Assembly (NCBI GenBank): GCA_026075535.2
Contig: AP026544.2
Coordinates: 2,046,001 to 2,110,000, forward strand
Direction of reading: 5' to 3'
Origin: Tricholoma matsutake
Lineage: Eukaryota > Basidiomycota > Agaricomycetes > Agaricales > Tricholomataceae
DNA: 64,000 bases
This document shows, piece by piece, positions 55,674 through 64,000 of the stretch. A program made the position numbers and the translations under genes. Positions within the stretch are counted from its first letter, which is position 1, and every line of letters begins with the position of its first letter. The notes beneath the pieces are model-generated. The model saw nothing but the letters and a program-made list of their open reading frames with translations, was not told the origin of the DNA and did no database searches.

Positions 55674-56618
55674 TTACACATTACCTTGGGCATGCCCACA
55701 TAGAATTCCCCCTGTTATGCGAGAGGCACCCTGAAGTTCATGGTGCAAGGGGGTGCCAGGTGGACTGGCCATGACGATGTTGGTGTGAGCATCAGGGGCG
55801 GTCGCAGCAGTTGGTGCACCTTGGTTTCCTGGAAGGGTGGTGGTGGCAGTTTTGTTATCAGTAGCGGTAGGTTCAATCCCCTCATTAACAGTGGGGGTAG
55901 TGGGAATGGCAGTAGGTGTGGCAGGGAGGGTGGGGCTGCTGTCGTTAGTGTCCTTATTTGTAGAGGCCACCACTGCGATGGTAGAGGTGGTGAGGGTGAG
56001 GGGGGGTCCATTGTTGGCATCCTCGATTGTAGAGGTTGCCACCACGGTGGTAGAGGCAGTGGCAAAGGTGGGGCCATGGTTGTTGGTGTCTTTGTTTGTG
56101 GAGGTCGCCGCCGTCGCAGCATTGGGGGCCCTGGTAGCGTCGTCATCATTGCATGTGCCCTCACCCTCGCCCTCATTGTTGTCCTTGCCCTTGTCGTCGT
56201 TGTCCTTGCCCTTGCCATTGTTGCCCTTGTCGTTTCCATCCTTCTCCTCATCCCTGTTCTCACCGTCATTGTTATCGTCGTCCTCGTTGTCATCCTCGCT
56301 GTCGTCACTCCCGCCGTTGCCAGTCCCCGAGGTGCTGTCGTTGCTGCTGCTATGGCTGTCATCCTGGTCCTGGTTTCTCTTCATGTTGCCCTCACTGCTC
56401 TCGTCGCTGTTGCTTTGGGAGCTGTTGGTCTCCTCCGTAGATTTCCTGGCTGTGTTTTTGCTGGATGCTGAGGCCACCATTGCCACGTTGGCATGGCGGA
56501 GATGGGTTGGCTTCGGGAGAGAGGGTGGAGCTGTGGGGGTGGAGGATGTTGCCTTGGTACACTCGGGGGGAGCTATAGTGATGCCGCTTGCCTCTAGCAC
56601 AGCAGCACTCCTAGTAAT
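55674..56618 (-). CDS. Acidic, Asp/Asn/Thr-rich low-complexity protein, 5' end lost to a solo LTR
   Basis: The open frame carries VLEASGITIAPPECTKATSS, a Ser/Glu/Asp-rich centre (DDSEDDNEDDDNNDG, GEGEGTCNDDDATRAPN) and an Ala/Thr tandem region with units like TSTNKDTNN and TSTIEDANN. No stop for over 300 codons. The 5' end merges into the LTR at 56619, so the true start is lost. Probably the N-terminal part of the gene whose remains lie at 54522-55200. Nuclear acidic proteins have this look but no function can be assigned. Confidence 0.4.
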   Translation of the reverse strand: MTRSAAVLEASGITIAPPECTKATSSTPTAPPSLPKPTHLRHANVAMVASASSKNTARKSTEETNSSQSNSDESSEGNMKRNQDQDDSHSSSNDSTSGTGNGGSDDSEDDNEDDDNNDGENRDEEKDGNDKGNNGKGKDNDDKGKDNNEGEGEGTCNDDDATRAPNAATAATSTNKDTNNHGPTFATASTTVVATSTIEDANNGPPLTLTTSTIAVVASTNKDTNDSSPTLPATPTAIPTTPTVNEGIEPTATDNKTATTTLPGNQGAPTAATAPDAHTNIVMASPPGTPLHHELQGASRITGGILCGHAQGNV

Positions 56619-57314
56619 TGTCACAATCCATTTCTCGCCCGCTCGGAACCCGCAACCTTCCGATCTTTTCCGCTTTTCCTAACTCAACTCCTTCCGCCTT
56701 CGTTCTGGCCCCCTTGCACTGCCCACACTGCTGTGCACCAGGCCGCCTTGTACAGCAACCACGGCTGCCTTCCAAGGCTGCCGTCTAGTTTTGCAAATTT
56801 GACTACGGATTCCTGTGCGGCCTCTGCTAGGCAATTTATCTATGCAGTTGTGACACTGCCGCAGTTTCTGTTTCCGTTCCGCTCTTGTTCTGGACTCTAG
56901 TATTTAAGCTTAGTTAGTTTCGCTTTGTATTCCTCAGTTCATATATCGACATAGACTCGACTTTACCCTGTCAATCTAAAACCTCCTTCTACTCCAACTC
57001 CTGACCTCTAAGAGTCTGAACTCCATTCGACTCAACCTCTAGTTCCCCTCTGAAGTTCTAATCTCATCTGAACTTAACCTAAGTCCCTCCGTACTCCCTC
57101 CCGCATTTACTGCACTCTCCCACTCCTATCTCTAAAACCTCTACTCGAAATTAGGACACCAGACGAGGTGAAGGGCGCAGCTTCTTACAAGCTGAAGCCA
57201 AGTCCTTTTCATTACCCATCCACATAATCGTCTACGACCCGACAATCTTCTGCTCTCAAACACCCACTGGGTCCGACCGGATTCCGACGAGCCCTTTTGG
57301 ATCAGTTCTTAACA
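56619..57314 (+). mobile_element. Solo Gypsy LTR with 5-bp TSD
   Basis: TGTCACAATCC...CAGTTCTTAACA, 696 bp. GTAAT precedes it (56614-56618) and follows it (57315-57319), a clean 5-bp target duplication. It is closely related to the LTR at 58672. It splits the acidic ORF from its upstream sequence. Confidence 0.9.
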
Positions 57315-57545
57315 GTAATATAGAAAAGAAGTGAATAAAAGAAGAAAAAAAAAGAAGAAAAAAAAAAGAGAAACATACCTAGTGATGCGAGACAGATAGA
57401 AAAGAAATGAATAAAACAAGAAAGAAAGGAAGAAAAAAGATAAAACATACCTGGTTGCATGAGATGGATAGAAAAGAAGTGAGTAAAACAAGAAAAAAGA
57501 TGAAAAAAAAAGAGAAAACATACCTGGTGACACGAGACGGGAGAG
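57315..57545. repeat. Three tandem units of about 80 bp containing a splice-donor-like word
   Basis: Units share ACATACCTGGT(G/T) and GATAGAAAAGAARTGA followed by A/G-rich sequence. On the minus strand each begins CACCAG/GTATGT, so an exon-intron junction has been amplified. Confidence 0.65.
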
Positions 57546-57569
57546 CGGCAGCTGCATCCTCCTGTGCTT

Positions 57570-58045
57570 GCATCATTGAAGTTTTCCTGTGAAAAAAGGG
57601 GGGGAAAGGGTAAGGGGAGAGGCTGGAGATGGAGCGGGCAGCTTACCTCGCCTTTGTACCCCTCTTCCCCTGTCCTCCCTTCTCCTTCTCCTTCTCCTTC
57701 TCCTCCTTTCCTCTGCTTTTCCTCTTCTCCTCCCCTTTCTTCTTCCCTTTCCTCCCCTTCGGCACATCTGTTTCGTCATCACTACTGGCGATCTTTTTTT
57801 TTTTTTGCTTTGGCAGCCCCTGCATCAGCCGATGACGTGGCGCATTTGCAGCTGCATGGATTGTCCTGTTTGTGGCCGCTATGGGTGGTGGGGACGGTCG
57901 AGCGAGTATTGAACATGTTAATCATTTGATCTTGAGGCTTTGGGGTTGTGTCGATGTCATGGCGATGTGGTTGCGGCTGAGGTTGATGTTGATTGTGGCT
58001 AAATGTTCTCATGGTTCTATGGTGACATAATGCAATTGTTTGCTT
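57570..58045 (-). pseudogene. Cys- and Lys-rich protein remnant
   Basis: Reverse frames contain NPCSCKCATSSADAG, AKKKKIASSDDETDVPKGRK and a long K/E/G/R run. This resembles the Cys-plus-basic region of uncharacterised proteins whose N-terminus is a coiled coil like that at 58405-58538. The two pieces flank TIR fragment F and may be one interrupted gene. Confidence 0.35.
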
Positions 58046-58052
58046 GTTTGAC

Positions 58053-58404
58053 AATGGCTCTGTGGTGTAGTGGTTAATTGCTGCTATTTATGCTTGGTGA
58101 TAAGGCTTGGAGTTCAATTCTCCTTTATTACATAATTTTTTCGTAGCCTCTGCTATTTATCCACGGACTCAACTCAGACGACTCGGACATGTATCCATCT
58201 GAGTCCGAGTAAATTGATGTTGCTTGGACAAAGTCTGTGTGCACTCCAAGTAAAGGTGCAAAAACAGCTCGGACTCCACGAAAGTCCATGCAGAGTCCAA
58301 GCAACTGCTATACAGGACATTTGAGCCAAATGAGTAAATGCCAGTCCGTGCGGAGTCCACCAAATTCTGCATGGACTGGCTCAGAATACGTGGGGCACAG
58401 TAAA
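58053..58404 (+). mobile_element. TIR element, end-2 fragment (copy F)
   Basis: Type-2 tRNA-like module (GTGGTGTAGTGGTTAATT, TTGGAGTTCAATTC; 58053-58132), then a zone of CGGACTC / GAGTCCGTG words, ending GAATACGTGGGGCACAGTAAA at 58404. The subterminal vocabulary differs from copies A, BC and DE. No matching left end is found; the right flank is GACC. Confidence 0.65.
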
Positions 58405-58538
58405 GACCTCTCCCTTGCCACCTCCTCCAGTTCCCTCACCTCCCATTCCATCTGCTCTTTCATCTCCTGCTCCCTCTGTTTGTACTGAGCCTTCATTGCG
58501 GCCAATTTCAGTTGAGCAGAGCCTGCTGGGGGGGACAT
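58405..58538 (-). CDS. N-terminal coiled-coil fragment, interrupted by element F
   Basis: ATG 58538 opens MSPPAGSAQLKLAAMKAQYK and KQREQEMKEQMEWEVRELEE, a charged heptad-like helix, then VARERS. After that the frame enters the TIR terminus. It is the first exon part of an unknown protein; see 57570-58045 for a possible continuation. Confidence 0.45.
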
Positions 58539-58539
58539 T

Positions 58540-58671
58540 TTGTATAGGTGATGGAAGTAGGAAAACAACAAAATTTTTCAACCAATTGCTGCATTCAGGA
58601 GTTCAATCAACTTCCTCATTTGGACTCAAACCCTCACGTGCCTCGTAGGCTTGGCACTAAGGGGGAAATAC
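58540..58671 (+). pseudogene. Possible Gypsy pol C-terminus with polypurine tract
   Basis: Ends in PHVPRRLGTKGE-type coding and the polypurine tract CTAAGGGGGAAATAC just before the LTR at 58672, the arrangement expected at the 3' end of a Gypsy element. Too short to identify a domain. Confidence 0.4.
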
Positions 58672-59369
58672 TGTCACAATCTGTTCCTCATCCGCTCGGA
58701 ACCCGCAACCTTCCGATCCTTTTCCACTTTTTCTAACCCAACTCCTTCTGCCTTCATTCTGGCCCCCTTGGACTGTCCACACTGCTGTGCACCAGGCTGC
58801 CTTGTACAGCAACCACGGCTGCCTTCCAAGGCTGCTGTCTAGTTTTGCAAATTCGACTATGTATTCCTGTGCGGCCTCCACTAGGCAATTTATCTACGCA
58901 GTTGAGACACTGCCACAGTTTCCATTTCCATTCTGCTCTTATTCCAGACTCTAGTGTTTAAGCTTAGTTAGTTTTGCCTTGTATTCCTCAGTTCGTATAT
59001 TGACATAGACTCGACTCTAATTTGTCAATCCAAATCTCCTTCTACTCCTACCTCTGTCCTCTAAGAGTCTGAACTCAACTTCGACTCGACCTCTAGTCTC
59101 CCTTTGAAGTTCTAGTCTTATCTGACCTAAACCCAAGTCCCTTTGTATTCCCTTCCGCATTTACCCACCACTTTTCTGCTTCCACCTCTAAACCTTTGTC
59201 TTGAAATTAGGACACCAGACGAGGTGAAGGGTGCAGCTTCTTATAAGCTGAAGCCAAGTCCTTTCCATTACCCATCCACATAATCTGCTACGACCTGACA
59301 GTCTTCCACTCTCAACACCCGCTGGGTCCAACCAGATTCCGACAAGCCCTCTCGGATCAGTTCTTAACA
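58672..59369 (+). mobile_element. Gypsy LTR (3' LTR or solo)
   Basis: TGTCACAATCTG...GGATCAGTTCTTAACA, 698 bp, near-identical in layout to 56619-57314. There is no target duplication (AATAC versus GATGG). The polypurine tract upstream suggests a 3' LTR of a mostly deleted element. It abuts a fatty-acid synthase fragment. Confidence 0.8.
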
Positions 59370-59640
59370 GATGGTAGCCAAGGAAGTTCATACCAGTCCT
59401 TCAGTTGAGGATCTCATTGCCGTAGCGCCTGGCATTGATGACAGCCAATAGGAGGGCACCCACACCAAGCCTACCAGTGATATTCTAAATATTCGATCAG
59501 TGCTGGGAGAGCCCATCCATCAGGGTGCCACACGAGTTAAACTCTGGAAAGAGTTCAGCCACCCTGTTGAAGGAGAAGGCTGTGTGGTTGTCAGAGCATC
59601 ACAATGAGGTTGGGAAGCTCAATAAGGATTTCCTCTCCTT
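59370..59640 (+). pseudogene. Fatty-acid synthase beta-subunit fragment
   Basis: Starting one base after the LTR, the frame reads MVAKEVHTSPSVEDLIAVAP, GIDDSQ, TAG, EGTHTKPTSDI, IRSVLGEPIHQGATRVKLWK and EF. A one-base shift then continues LLKEKAVWLSEHHNEVGKLN and KDF. This matches, from memory of the family, the fungal FAS beta (FAS1) segment that reads APG.DD.QWEGTYTKP, SELGEPIHK, GVKLWKEFD, KEKR..WL..HRDEV and LNKDF. The TAG stands where Trp is expected. The homology is lost after LNKDF. A type-I FAS fragment in this setting is a captured or broken host-gene piece, clearly non-functional. Confidence 0.75.
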
Positions 59641-59879
59641 CTACATTACATGTGTTCACCCATTCTATCCTTTTCTCATGTTAAACGTTAAACACTATTA
59701 CAGTATTTAAGCAGATTTCAATCTAATCCTCACAGAGTGATAATTCAACTATACTCCTAATGACTGAGGAATGACCAAATATCTGCCCCAACACTGGTAA
59801 CACTATTGTTTTGCAAAAAGTCTAACAACCAGACACAAGGCAGTATCACCAGTGTTGAGGCAGATTGCAATATTTCAAT
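59641..59879. other. No gene seen
   Basis: AT-rich link between the FAS fragment and the satellite array. Confidence 0.35.
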
Positions 59880-60490
59880 CGTCAGCATAATTAAATTATG
59901 TGACAAGCAGCCAAATTCTTCCAACAGACGTGTATTCAATTGTATTTGAAGATCTATTTGTACCAGCTTGTTTTCCCCTTACAGATTCTATCTAGTTATA
60001 CCGATTTCCTGATGCTTCAACCTTTGGTCAATCCTGAATTGAAAGCATTATTAAATTGTGCGACAAGCTCTCAGAATTATTTGACTGGTCTGATACTCAA
60101 TTATATGGGCAGATCTGTCATCTGTTGGCCTGTTTACTAATTATAATATCTATCTGGCTATGCCAACATACCGCTGATTTCAGGAGGGAACAGAGCCACA
60201 AGAATTGGGGCAGATTCCAACCTTTGGTCAATCCTGAATTGAAAGCAACATTAAATTGTGTGACAAGCTCTCAGAATTATTTGACTGGTCTGATACTCAA
60301 TTACATGGGCAGATCTGTCATCTGTCGGCCTGTTTACTGATTATAATATCTATCTGGCTATGCCAACATAGTGCTGATTTCAGGAGGGAACAGAGTTACA
60401 AGAATCAGGGCAGATTCTAACCTTGGGTCAATCCTGAATCAAAAGCAACATTAAATCGTGTGACAAGCTCTCAGAATGATTTCAATGGTT
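59880..60490. repeat. Tandem array of about 203 bp, three copies
   Basis: TGGTCAATCCTGAATTGAAA, TGACAAGCTCTCAGAATTAT, TCAGGAGGGAACAGAG and TATCTATCTGGCTATGCCAA recur at about 203-bp spacing (near 60025, 60228 and 60425). The first copy is the most divergent at its 5' side. Confidence 0.8.
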
Positions 60491-60569
60491 AGATATTTAA
60501 TTATATTTACTGATCAAAGTAATGACAGCCTGTTTGCTGCTTACAAATTCTGTCTGGTTATACCAACTT

Positions 60570-61200
60570 GCCCTGGATTTCCTGATGATTGCGAGCCCCT
60601 GCTTGCAAGGTGGATCACTGGTGCTCCATGATGAACCAACAACAATGGGAGGGGAGGGACAACAACAATGATAGTGGACAACAATGACAACAGGGGACAG
60701 CGATGGTGGCAGGGACAACAACAGGGACAACAACAGGGGATGATGACAGTGAGGGGGAGGGGGGAGAATGACCATGACAACAGGGGATGATGACAATGAG
60801 GGGGAGGGGGGAGAACGACCATGACAACAGGACAACAACAGAGACAAGAGGGGGGGACAATGACAATGGAACACACCACCCACAGCCTCATGAGCAACTG
60901 CTCGTGGGGTGGACCATGGGTGGAATGACAATGAGGCCCCTGGAGACAAAAAGGGGGAAACAACAACAGGAGGGGGAACAACAACAGGAAGGGGAACAAC
61001 AACAGGAAGGGGAACAACAACAGGAAGAGGAACAACAACAGGAAGAGGAACAACAACAGGAAGAGGAACAACAACAGGAAGAGGAACAACAACAGGAGGG
61101 GGAACAACAATGAAAAGGGGAGGGGGGAATGATGAAGGGAAATGACGAAGGGGAGAGGGGAACGATAATGGAGGAATGACAATGAGGGGGGGGGACTTTT
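60570..61200 (-). mobile_element. Internal debris of the hairpin-rich TIR element
   Basis: In inverted orientation: CATGAGCAACTGCTCGTG palindrome (60890-60907), a decayed one at 60596-60612, and G-run/C-run stretches expanded into AACAACAAC-type microsatellites. Parallel to 7160-7300. TIRs and tRNA-like modules are missing. Confidence 0.5.
60957..61110. repeat. 18-bp minisatellite, about eight copies
   Basis: Unit AACAACAACAGGAAGAGG with GGAGGG and GAAGGG variants, head to tail. Confidence 0.9.
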
Positions 61201-61289
61201 TGTATTTTTTGTCCTTTGATATCTATAGTTATATTCAATTAAACTATTCATAAAAGATACCCCAAAGAAATTAGTAGTTTGGATATCTG

Positions 61290-61500
61290 TGAAGGTCTGT
61301 AATGAGGTCAGGAGAATTTGCCAATTATAAGAACATCAGTAGAAGTTTGTAATGAGGTCAGTAAGGTTTTGTAATGAGGTCAGTAAAGTTTTGTAATGAG
61401 GTCAATAAAGTTTTGTAATGAGGTCAGTAAAGTTTTGTAATGAGGTCAATAAAGCTTTGTAATGAGGTCAGTAAAGTTTTGTAATGAGGTCAGTAATGAG
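61290..61500. repeat. 22-bp minisatellite that truncates a Helitron ORF
   Basis: Unit GTTTTGTAATGAGGTCAGTAAA with CAATAAA variants, about seven or eight copies. It begins where the Helitron helicase C-terminus loses homology after NCSGLPLA. Confidence 0.9.
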
Positions 61501-61683
61501 AGCTGTCTGAGCCAATGGCAGTCCTGAGCAGTTGATTGAGTTCAGGTACTCCACAGGGTACATGAGCTCTCCCTGGTCTGGTGTGTTGTTTGGAATTGAG
61601 TCAGCACTGTGAAACACCCTCTGCTGTCCAGGGAACTTGTGAAGGATATAAGCATTGAGGTCATCCACATCATCGTTGTGGCT
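61467..61683 (-). pseudogene. Helitron RepHel: read-through C-terminal piece
   Basis: Directly in frame after the TGA that ends 61684-64000: SHNDDVDDLNAYILHKFPGQ, ADSIPNNTPDQGE, YPVEYLNSINCSGLPLA. This is the normal helicase continuation between motifs III and V. Past GLPLA it reads into the 22-bp minisatellite; motifs V and VI are gone. Confidence 0.8.
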
Positions 61684-64000
61684 TCACAGGATTGTCCAAT
61701 CTGAGAAGTACTGGTCTGAGTGCTGTTGTGGATGATGGATGTCAGGATAGATGGCATCTATGAGGGAGGGGACCAAGTTTTCTGGGCACTTGAAATGGTC
61801 AGGAAGATGGATGTTGGCCTCATTGTCTGTGTGCATTCCATGACCAACCTTGAGCTGCCACCTTGCAAAGTTGCACTCCTCTGGAACATCTCCACTCAAA
61901 TGCATGTTCTGCTTGAGATAGAGCACCTGGATATTCCCCCAAAGAGCCAAGCACTGCATGGAGGCACTGACAGTCTGAGGATGCGATCCTCTGATGATAA
62001 CAGGCAGAATCTGCTGAAAGTCCCCTCCAAAGACAATGGTGAGCCCACCAAATGGTTTGTCTGATCCACAGACATCACAGAAGGTGCGATCAACAGCCTC
62101 ATAGATGTGACGATGCTGCATAGGGGCCTCATCCCAAATGACCAAGTCTGCTGCACATATGAGCTCTGCATGCTTAGATGTCTTTGAGAGGCTACAGGTA
62201 GAGGCCTCATGAATGGGAATGGGAATCTTGAATGTAGAGTGTGCAGTGCAACCACCTTCGAGAAGAAGGGCAGCAATGCCTGAGGATGCAACACAGAGAA
62301 CAATCTTAGCCTGGGAGCGAAGCCTGTAGCACAGAGTATTGTAGACATATGTCTTGCCAGTGCCTCCAGGGCCATGAAGGAAAAAGGTCTGGCCAGACCG
62401 AGCATTGACTGCAGCAAGGATTTCATCAAATGCCACCCTCTGATCCTGATTCAACCTTGCCTCATGCTCAGCTGCCAGCACTGCTTGCTCCTCAGCATTG
62501 TACAACCTCTGCTCATTGATGAGGTGGTTGCCAACCATGGCTTGCCAGTCCTGGGTATACTGAGGCATAGTGGGCCAATCAGCGAGGGACTTGTTGGTAT
62601 GAGAGAGAAGCTGGTCAATGAGGAAGAGGCCATAGTCCTGAACATCACCATTGGTGGGGTTGAGGCAGTTATAGTCATGCTGAAGGTGGTAGCACAGGTC
62701 ATCACAGATGTGAATCCAAAAGGTGTTCCAGAGTGCAGCAGGGTCAGAGGGCAGACAGTCGCAAAGGATGGTCATGAACAAATGGCAAAGTTGCTGACCT
62801 GTCTGCATAGACCTGGCCTCCTCTAGACACTGATGCCACTCCTGATCATCTTCCAACAGTCCATGGGCAAGGCAGGCCTCTCTAAAAGATGGTGCCTGCA
62901 CATTTTGGAAAGTGAGGAGGCTCTCAAATGATGTTGGGCCCCTAACAGAGGTGAGGAGAAGGCAGAGATAAAGCGCTCGCCAGCAGTGGCATGGACATAA
63001 TACACCCAGCCAACTGCAAAGCCACATTGCCTGGGTTTCCACTTGCCAGTACTCTTGTGATACACAAACTTGGAGGGACAGAAGGTCACCTCCAACCTCT
63101 GGATATTCCAGGTTGGCCTTGAAGAATGCAGTGAGAGTGGTGTCTTTTGTGGCTGCTTGCTCAATGACCTGCTGCACAGTCTCCACTCTATCCTCACTCC
63201 ATGTGATATTTTGCTCATTGGGAAGGTGGACATGGAGGCAAACAACATTGGGAGAGGCACCATGCATGACAAAGTGGAAGAGACGCCAGAAGGACTCGCA
63301 TGCAGATACAAAGCAGGCATCCAAATACTGCTTAACCTCATTATCACAGGTGCCAAACTGCATAGTGACATGATCATGACCCTTGTAAACGTACTTGTAG
63401 ATGTACTTCAAGGCCTTGATGGAGGAAATGACCTCGACATTGATGTGGCAGTGATACTTCCATATGAGATAGGCACAGTAAGTGATGACCCAGCAATTGT
63501 CAACCTGCTTCCCCTGGACCTCAAAGGTCTGGCCAGTGTTGCGGCGCCTTGAAGAGGCATAAGAATCATCAGAAATGGTAGTGTGCTCTCTGAAGGGCTT
63601 GGGAAAGTTCTTGGAGCACTTGACATTGACTAAGCATGGGGCATCAGGATTGTCATTTTCAGCACCGCAGGGCTTGTGGACCATGAGCTGCTTGACCAAC
63701 TTGAGGAGCTCAGGATCATCAGTAGGGAACTCGCAGGAGAGAAGACTGTCCACATCCTCTGGGGTGCAGAGCTTGGAAGCCTCATCAAGGAAGATGATGC
63801 AGTGCATGTGGGGAAGGCCACGCTTCTGGAACTCGATTACAAAGACCTGACCAACAGCTTTGCCAAAGATGCCATGCTCAATGTCCTTGATCAGCTCCTT
63901 GCGCTTTGCCTCAAAAGCCCAAACTGCCAAGTCAGGACAGTCTGCTGGATCCTGACCTGGCAACAGGGCATTCTGGATCTCTGGCCAGTTGGGGTTGGCA
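61684..64000 (-). CDS. Helitron RepHel transposase (HUH nuclease plus PIF1 helicase), partial
   Basis: The gene runs off the right edge; inside the window 759 codons from the first Met are open to a TGA at 61684. Rolling-circle nuclease: GLPHMHCIIFL (HUH, residues 49-59) and KYIYKYVYKG (two-tyrosine motif, 186-195). PIF1 helicase: GPGGTGKT Walker A (531-538), VIWDEAPMQ Walker B (608-616), IVFGGDFQQILPV. Residues 291-335 are out of register: the expected FVYHKSTGKWKPRQCGFAVG is found in the next frame at about 63095-62960, so two compensating frameshifts are present though no stop results. It is a different Helitron lineage from the copies at 7.7-33 kb (no DUF6570 seen in the window). It is the best-preserved transposase here but still damaged at both its centre and 3' end. 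Confidence 0.9.
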   Translation of the reverse strand, partial: ANPNWPEIQNALLPGQDPADCPDLAVWAFEAKRKELIKDIEHGIFGKAVGQVFVIEFQKRGLPHMHCIIFLDEASKLCTPEDVDSLLSCEFPTDDPELLKLVKQLMVHKPCGAENDNPDAPCLVNVKCSKNFPKPFREHTTISDDSYASSRRRNTGQTFEVQGKQVDNCWVITYCAYLIWKYHCHINVEVISSIKALKYIYKYVYKGHDHVTMQFGTCDNEVKQYLDACFVSACESFWRLFHFVMHGASPNVVCLHVHLPNEQNITWSEDRVETVQQVIEQAATKDTTLTAFFKANLEYPEVGGDLLSLQVCVSQEYWQVETQAMWLCSWLGVLCPCHCWRALYLCLLLTSVRGPTSFESLLTFQNVQAPSFREACLAHGLLEDDQEWHQCLEEARSMQTGQQLCHLFMTILCDCLPSDPAALWNTFWIHICDDLCYHLQHDYNCLNPTNGDVQDYGLFLIDQLLSHTNKSLADWPTMPQYTQDWQAMVGNHLINEQRLYNAEEQAVLAAEHEARLNQDQRVAFDEILAAVNARSGQTFFLHGPGGTGKTYVYNTLCYRLRSQAKIVLCVASSGIAALLLEGGCTAHSTFKIPIPIHEASTCSLSKTSKHAELICAADLVIWDEAPMQHRHIYEAVDRTFCDVCGSDKPFGGLTIVFGGDFQQILPVIIRGSHPQTVSASMQCLALWGNIQVLYLKQNMHLSGDVPEECNFARWQLKVGHGMHTDNEANIHLPDHFKCPENLVPSLIDAIYPDIHHPQQHSDQYFSDWTIL

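Noticed and set aside
55740..56682. Plus-strand Val/Leu/Ser-rich and minus-strand Thr/Arg/Pro-rich frames as genes
   Set aside because: Shadows of the acidic minus-strand ORF in a GC-biased low-complexity region.
56619..59369. One Gypsy element bounded by the LTRs at 56619 and 58672
   Set aside because: The left LTR has its own perfect GTAAT duplication, so it is a separate solo insertion; the DNA between the LTRs is unrelated to Gypsy coding sequence except just before 58672.
60541..61251. A 236-codon minus-strand frame rich in Leu/Phe/Pro as a membrane protein
   Set aside because: It is a translation of the 18-bp minisatellite and G/C-run debris; the hydrophobicity comes from the repeat, and other frames are open too.

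Overview
The window looks like a gene-poor, transposon-choked stretch of a basidiomycete genome, most likely an Agaricomycete. This is inferred from the mixture of families seen: KDZ transposases with CxC2 and CxC5/CxC6 cysteine clusters, Helitrons with a DUF6570-type module fused to HUH and PIF1 domains, Ty3/Gypsy elements whose LTRs end in TTCTTAACA, and short phase-0 introns with GTAAGT and TGCAG borders. CpG is visibly rare, and many premature stops are TGA, several where CGA (Arg) would be expected, so methylation-driven decay is plausible. No intact host housekeeping gene is present.

Layout. 1-7.7 kb: sparse sequence, a proline/glutamine-rich gene fragment (1.0-1.5 kb), a 320-bp inverted repeat pair, a 165-bp tandem array and a tRNA-like sequence. 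7.7-18 kb: two decayed Helitrons of one family in the same orientation, missing complementary parts. 18-24 kb: a satellite array, element debris, an unrecognised intron-bearing remnant and a CpG-rich LTR-like block. 23.5-33.4 kb: a third Helitron split by a Gypsy element, a foldback element and two copies of an unusual terminal-inverted-repeat (TIR) element. 33.5-35 kb: Gypsy pol and LTR. 35-39 kb: G-rich repeat units and a small three-exon gene. 39.1-48.3 kb: a near-perfect inverted duplication with 2.98-kb arms carrying a KDZ transposase, with a second smaller inverted repeat abutting its inner edge. 48.3-52.5 kb: head-to-head Gypsy remnants and another TIR element. 52.5-56.6 kb: a CxC5/CxC6 KDZ gene and acidic ORFs, the latter cut by a solo LTR. 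56.6-61.5 kb: LTRs, a fragment of fungal fatty-acid synthase beta, satellites. 61.5-64 kb: a Helitron RepHel protein running off the window.

The most interesting object is the TIR element family (complete copy 30743-32747, near-complete 50342-52471, partial 27430-28160 and 58053-58404). Its ends read TTTACA(C/G)T(G/C)CCCC. The complete copy has a GAGC target-site duplication and interrupts a Helitron ORF that is rejoined in frame when the element is removed. Inside are two different outward-facing tRNA-like modules, several classes of hairpin with covarying stems, and subterminal zones filled with a short word that differs between copies but is shared by both ends of the same copy. No coding capacity is visible, so it would be non-autonomous.
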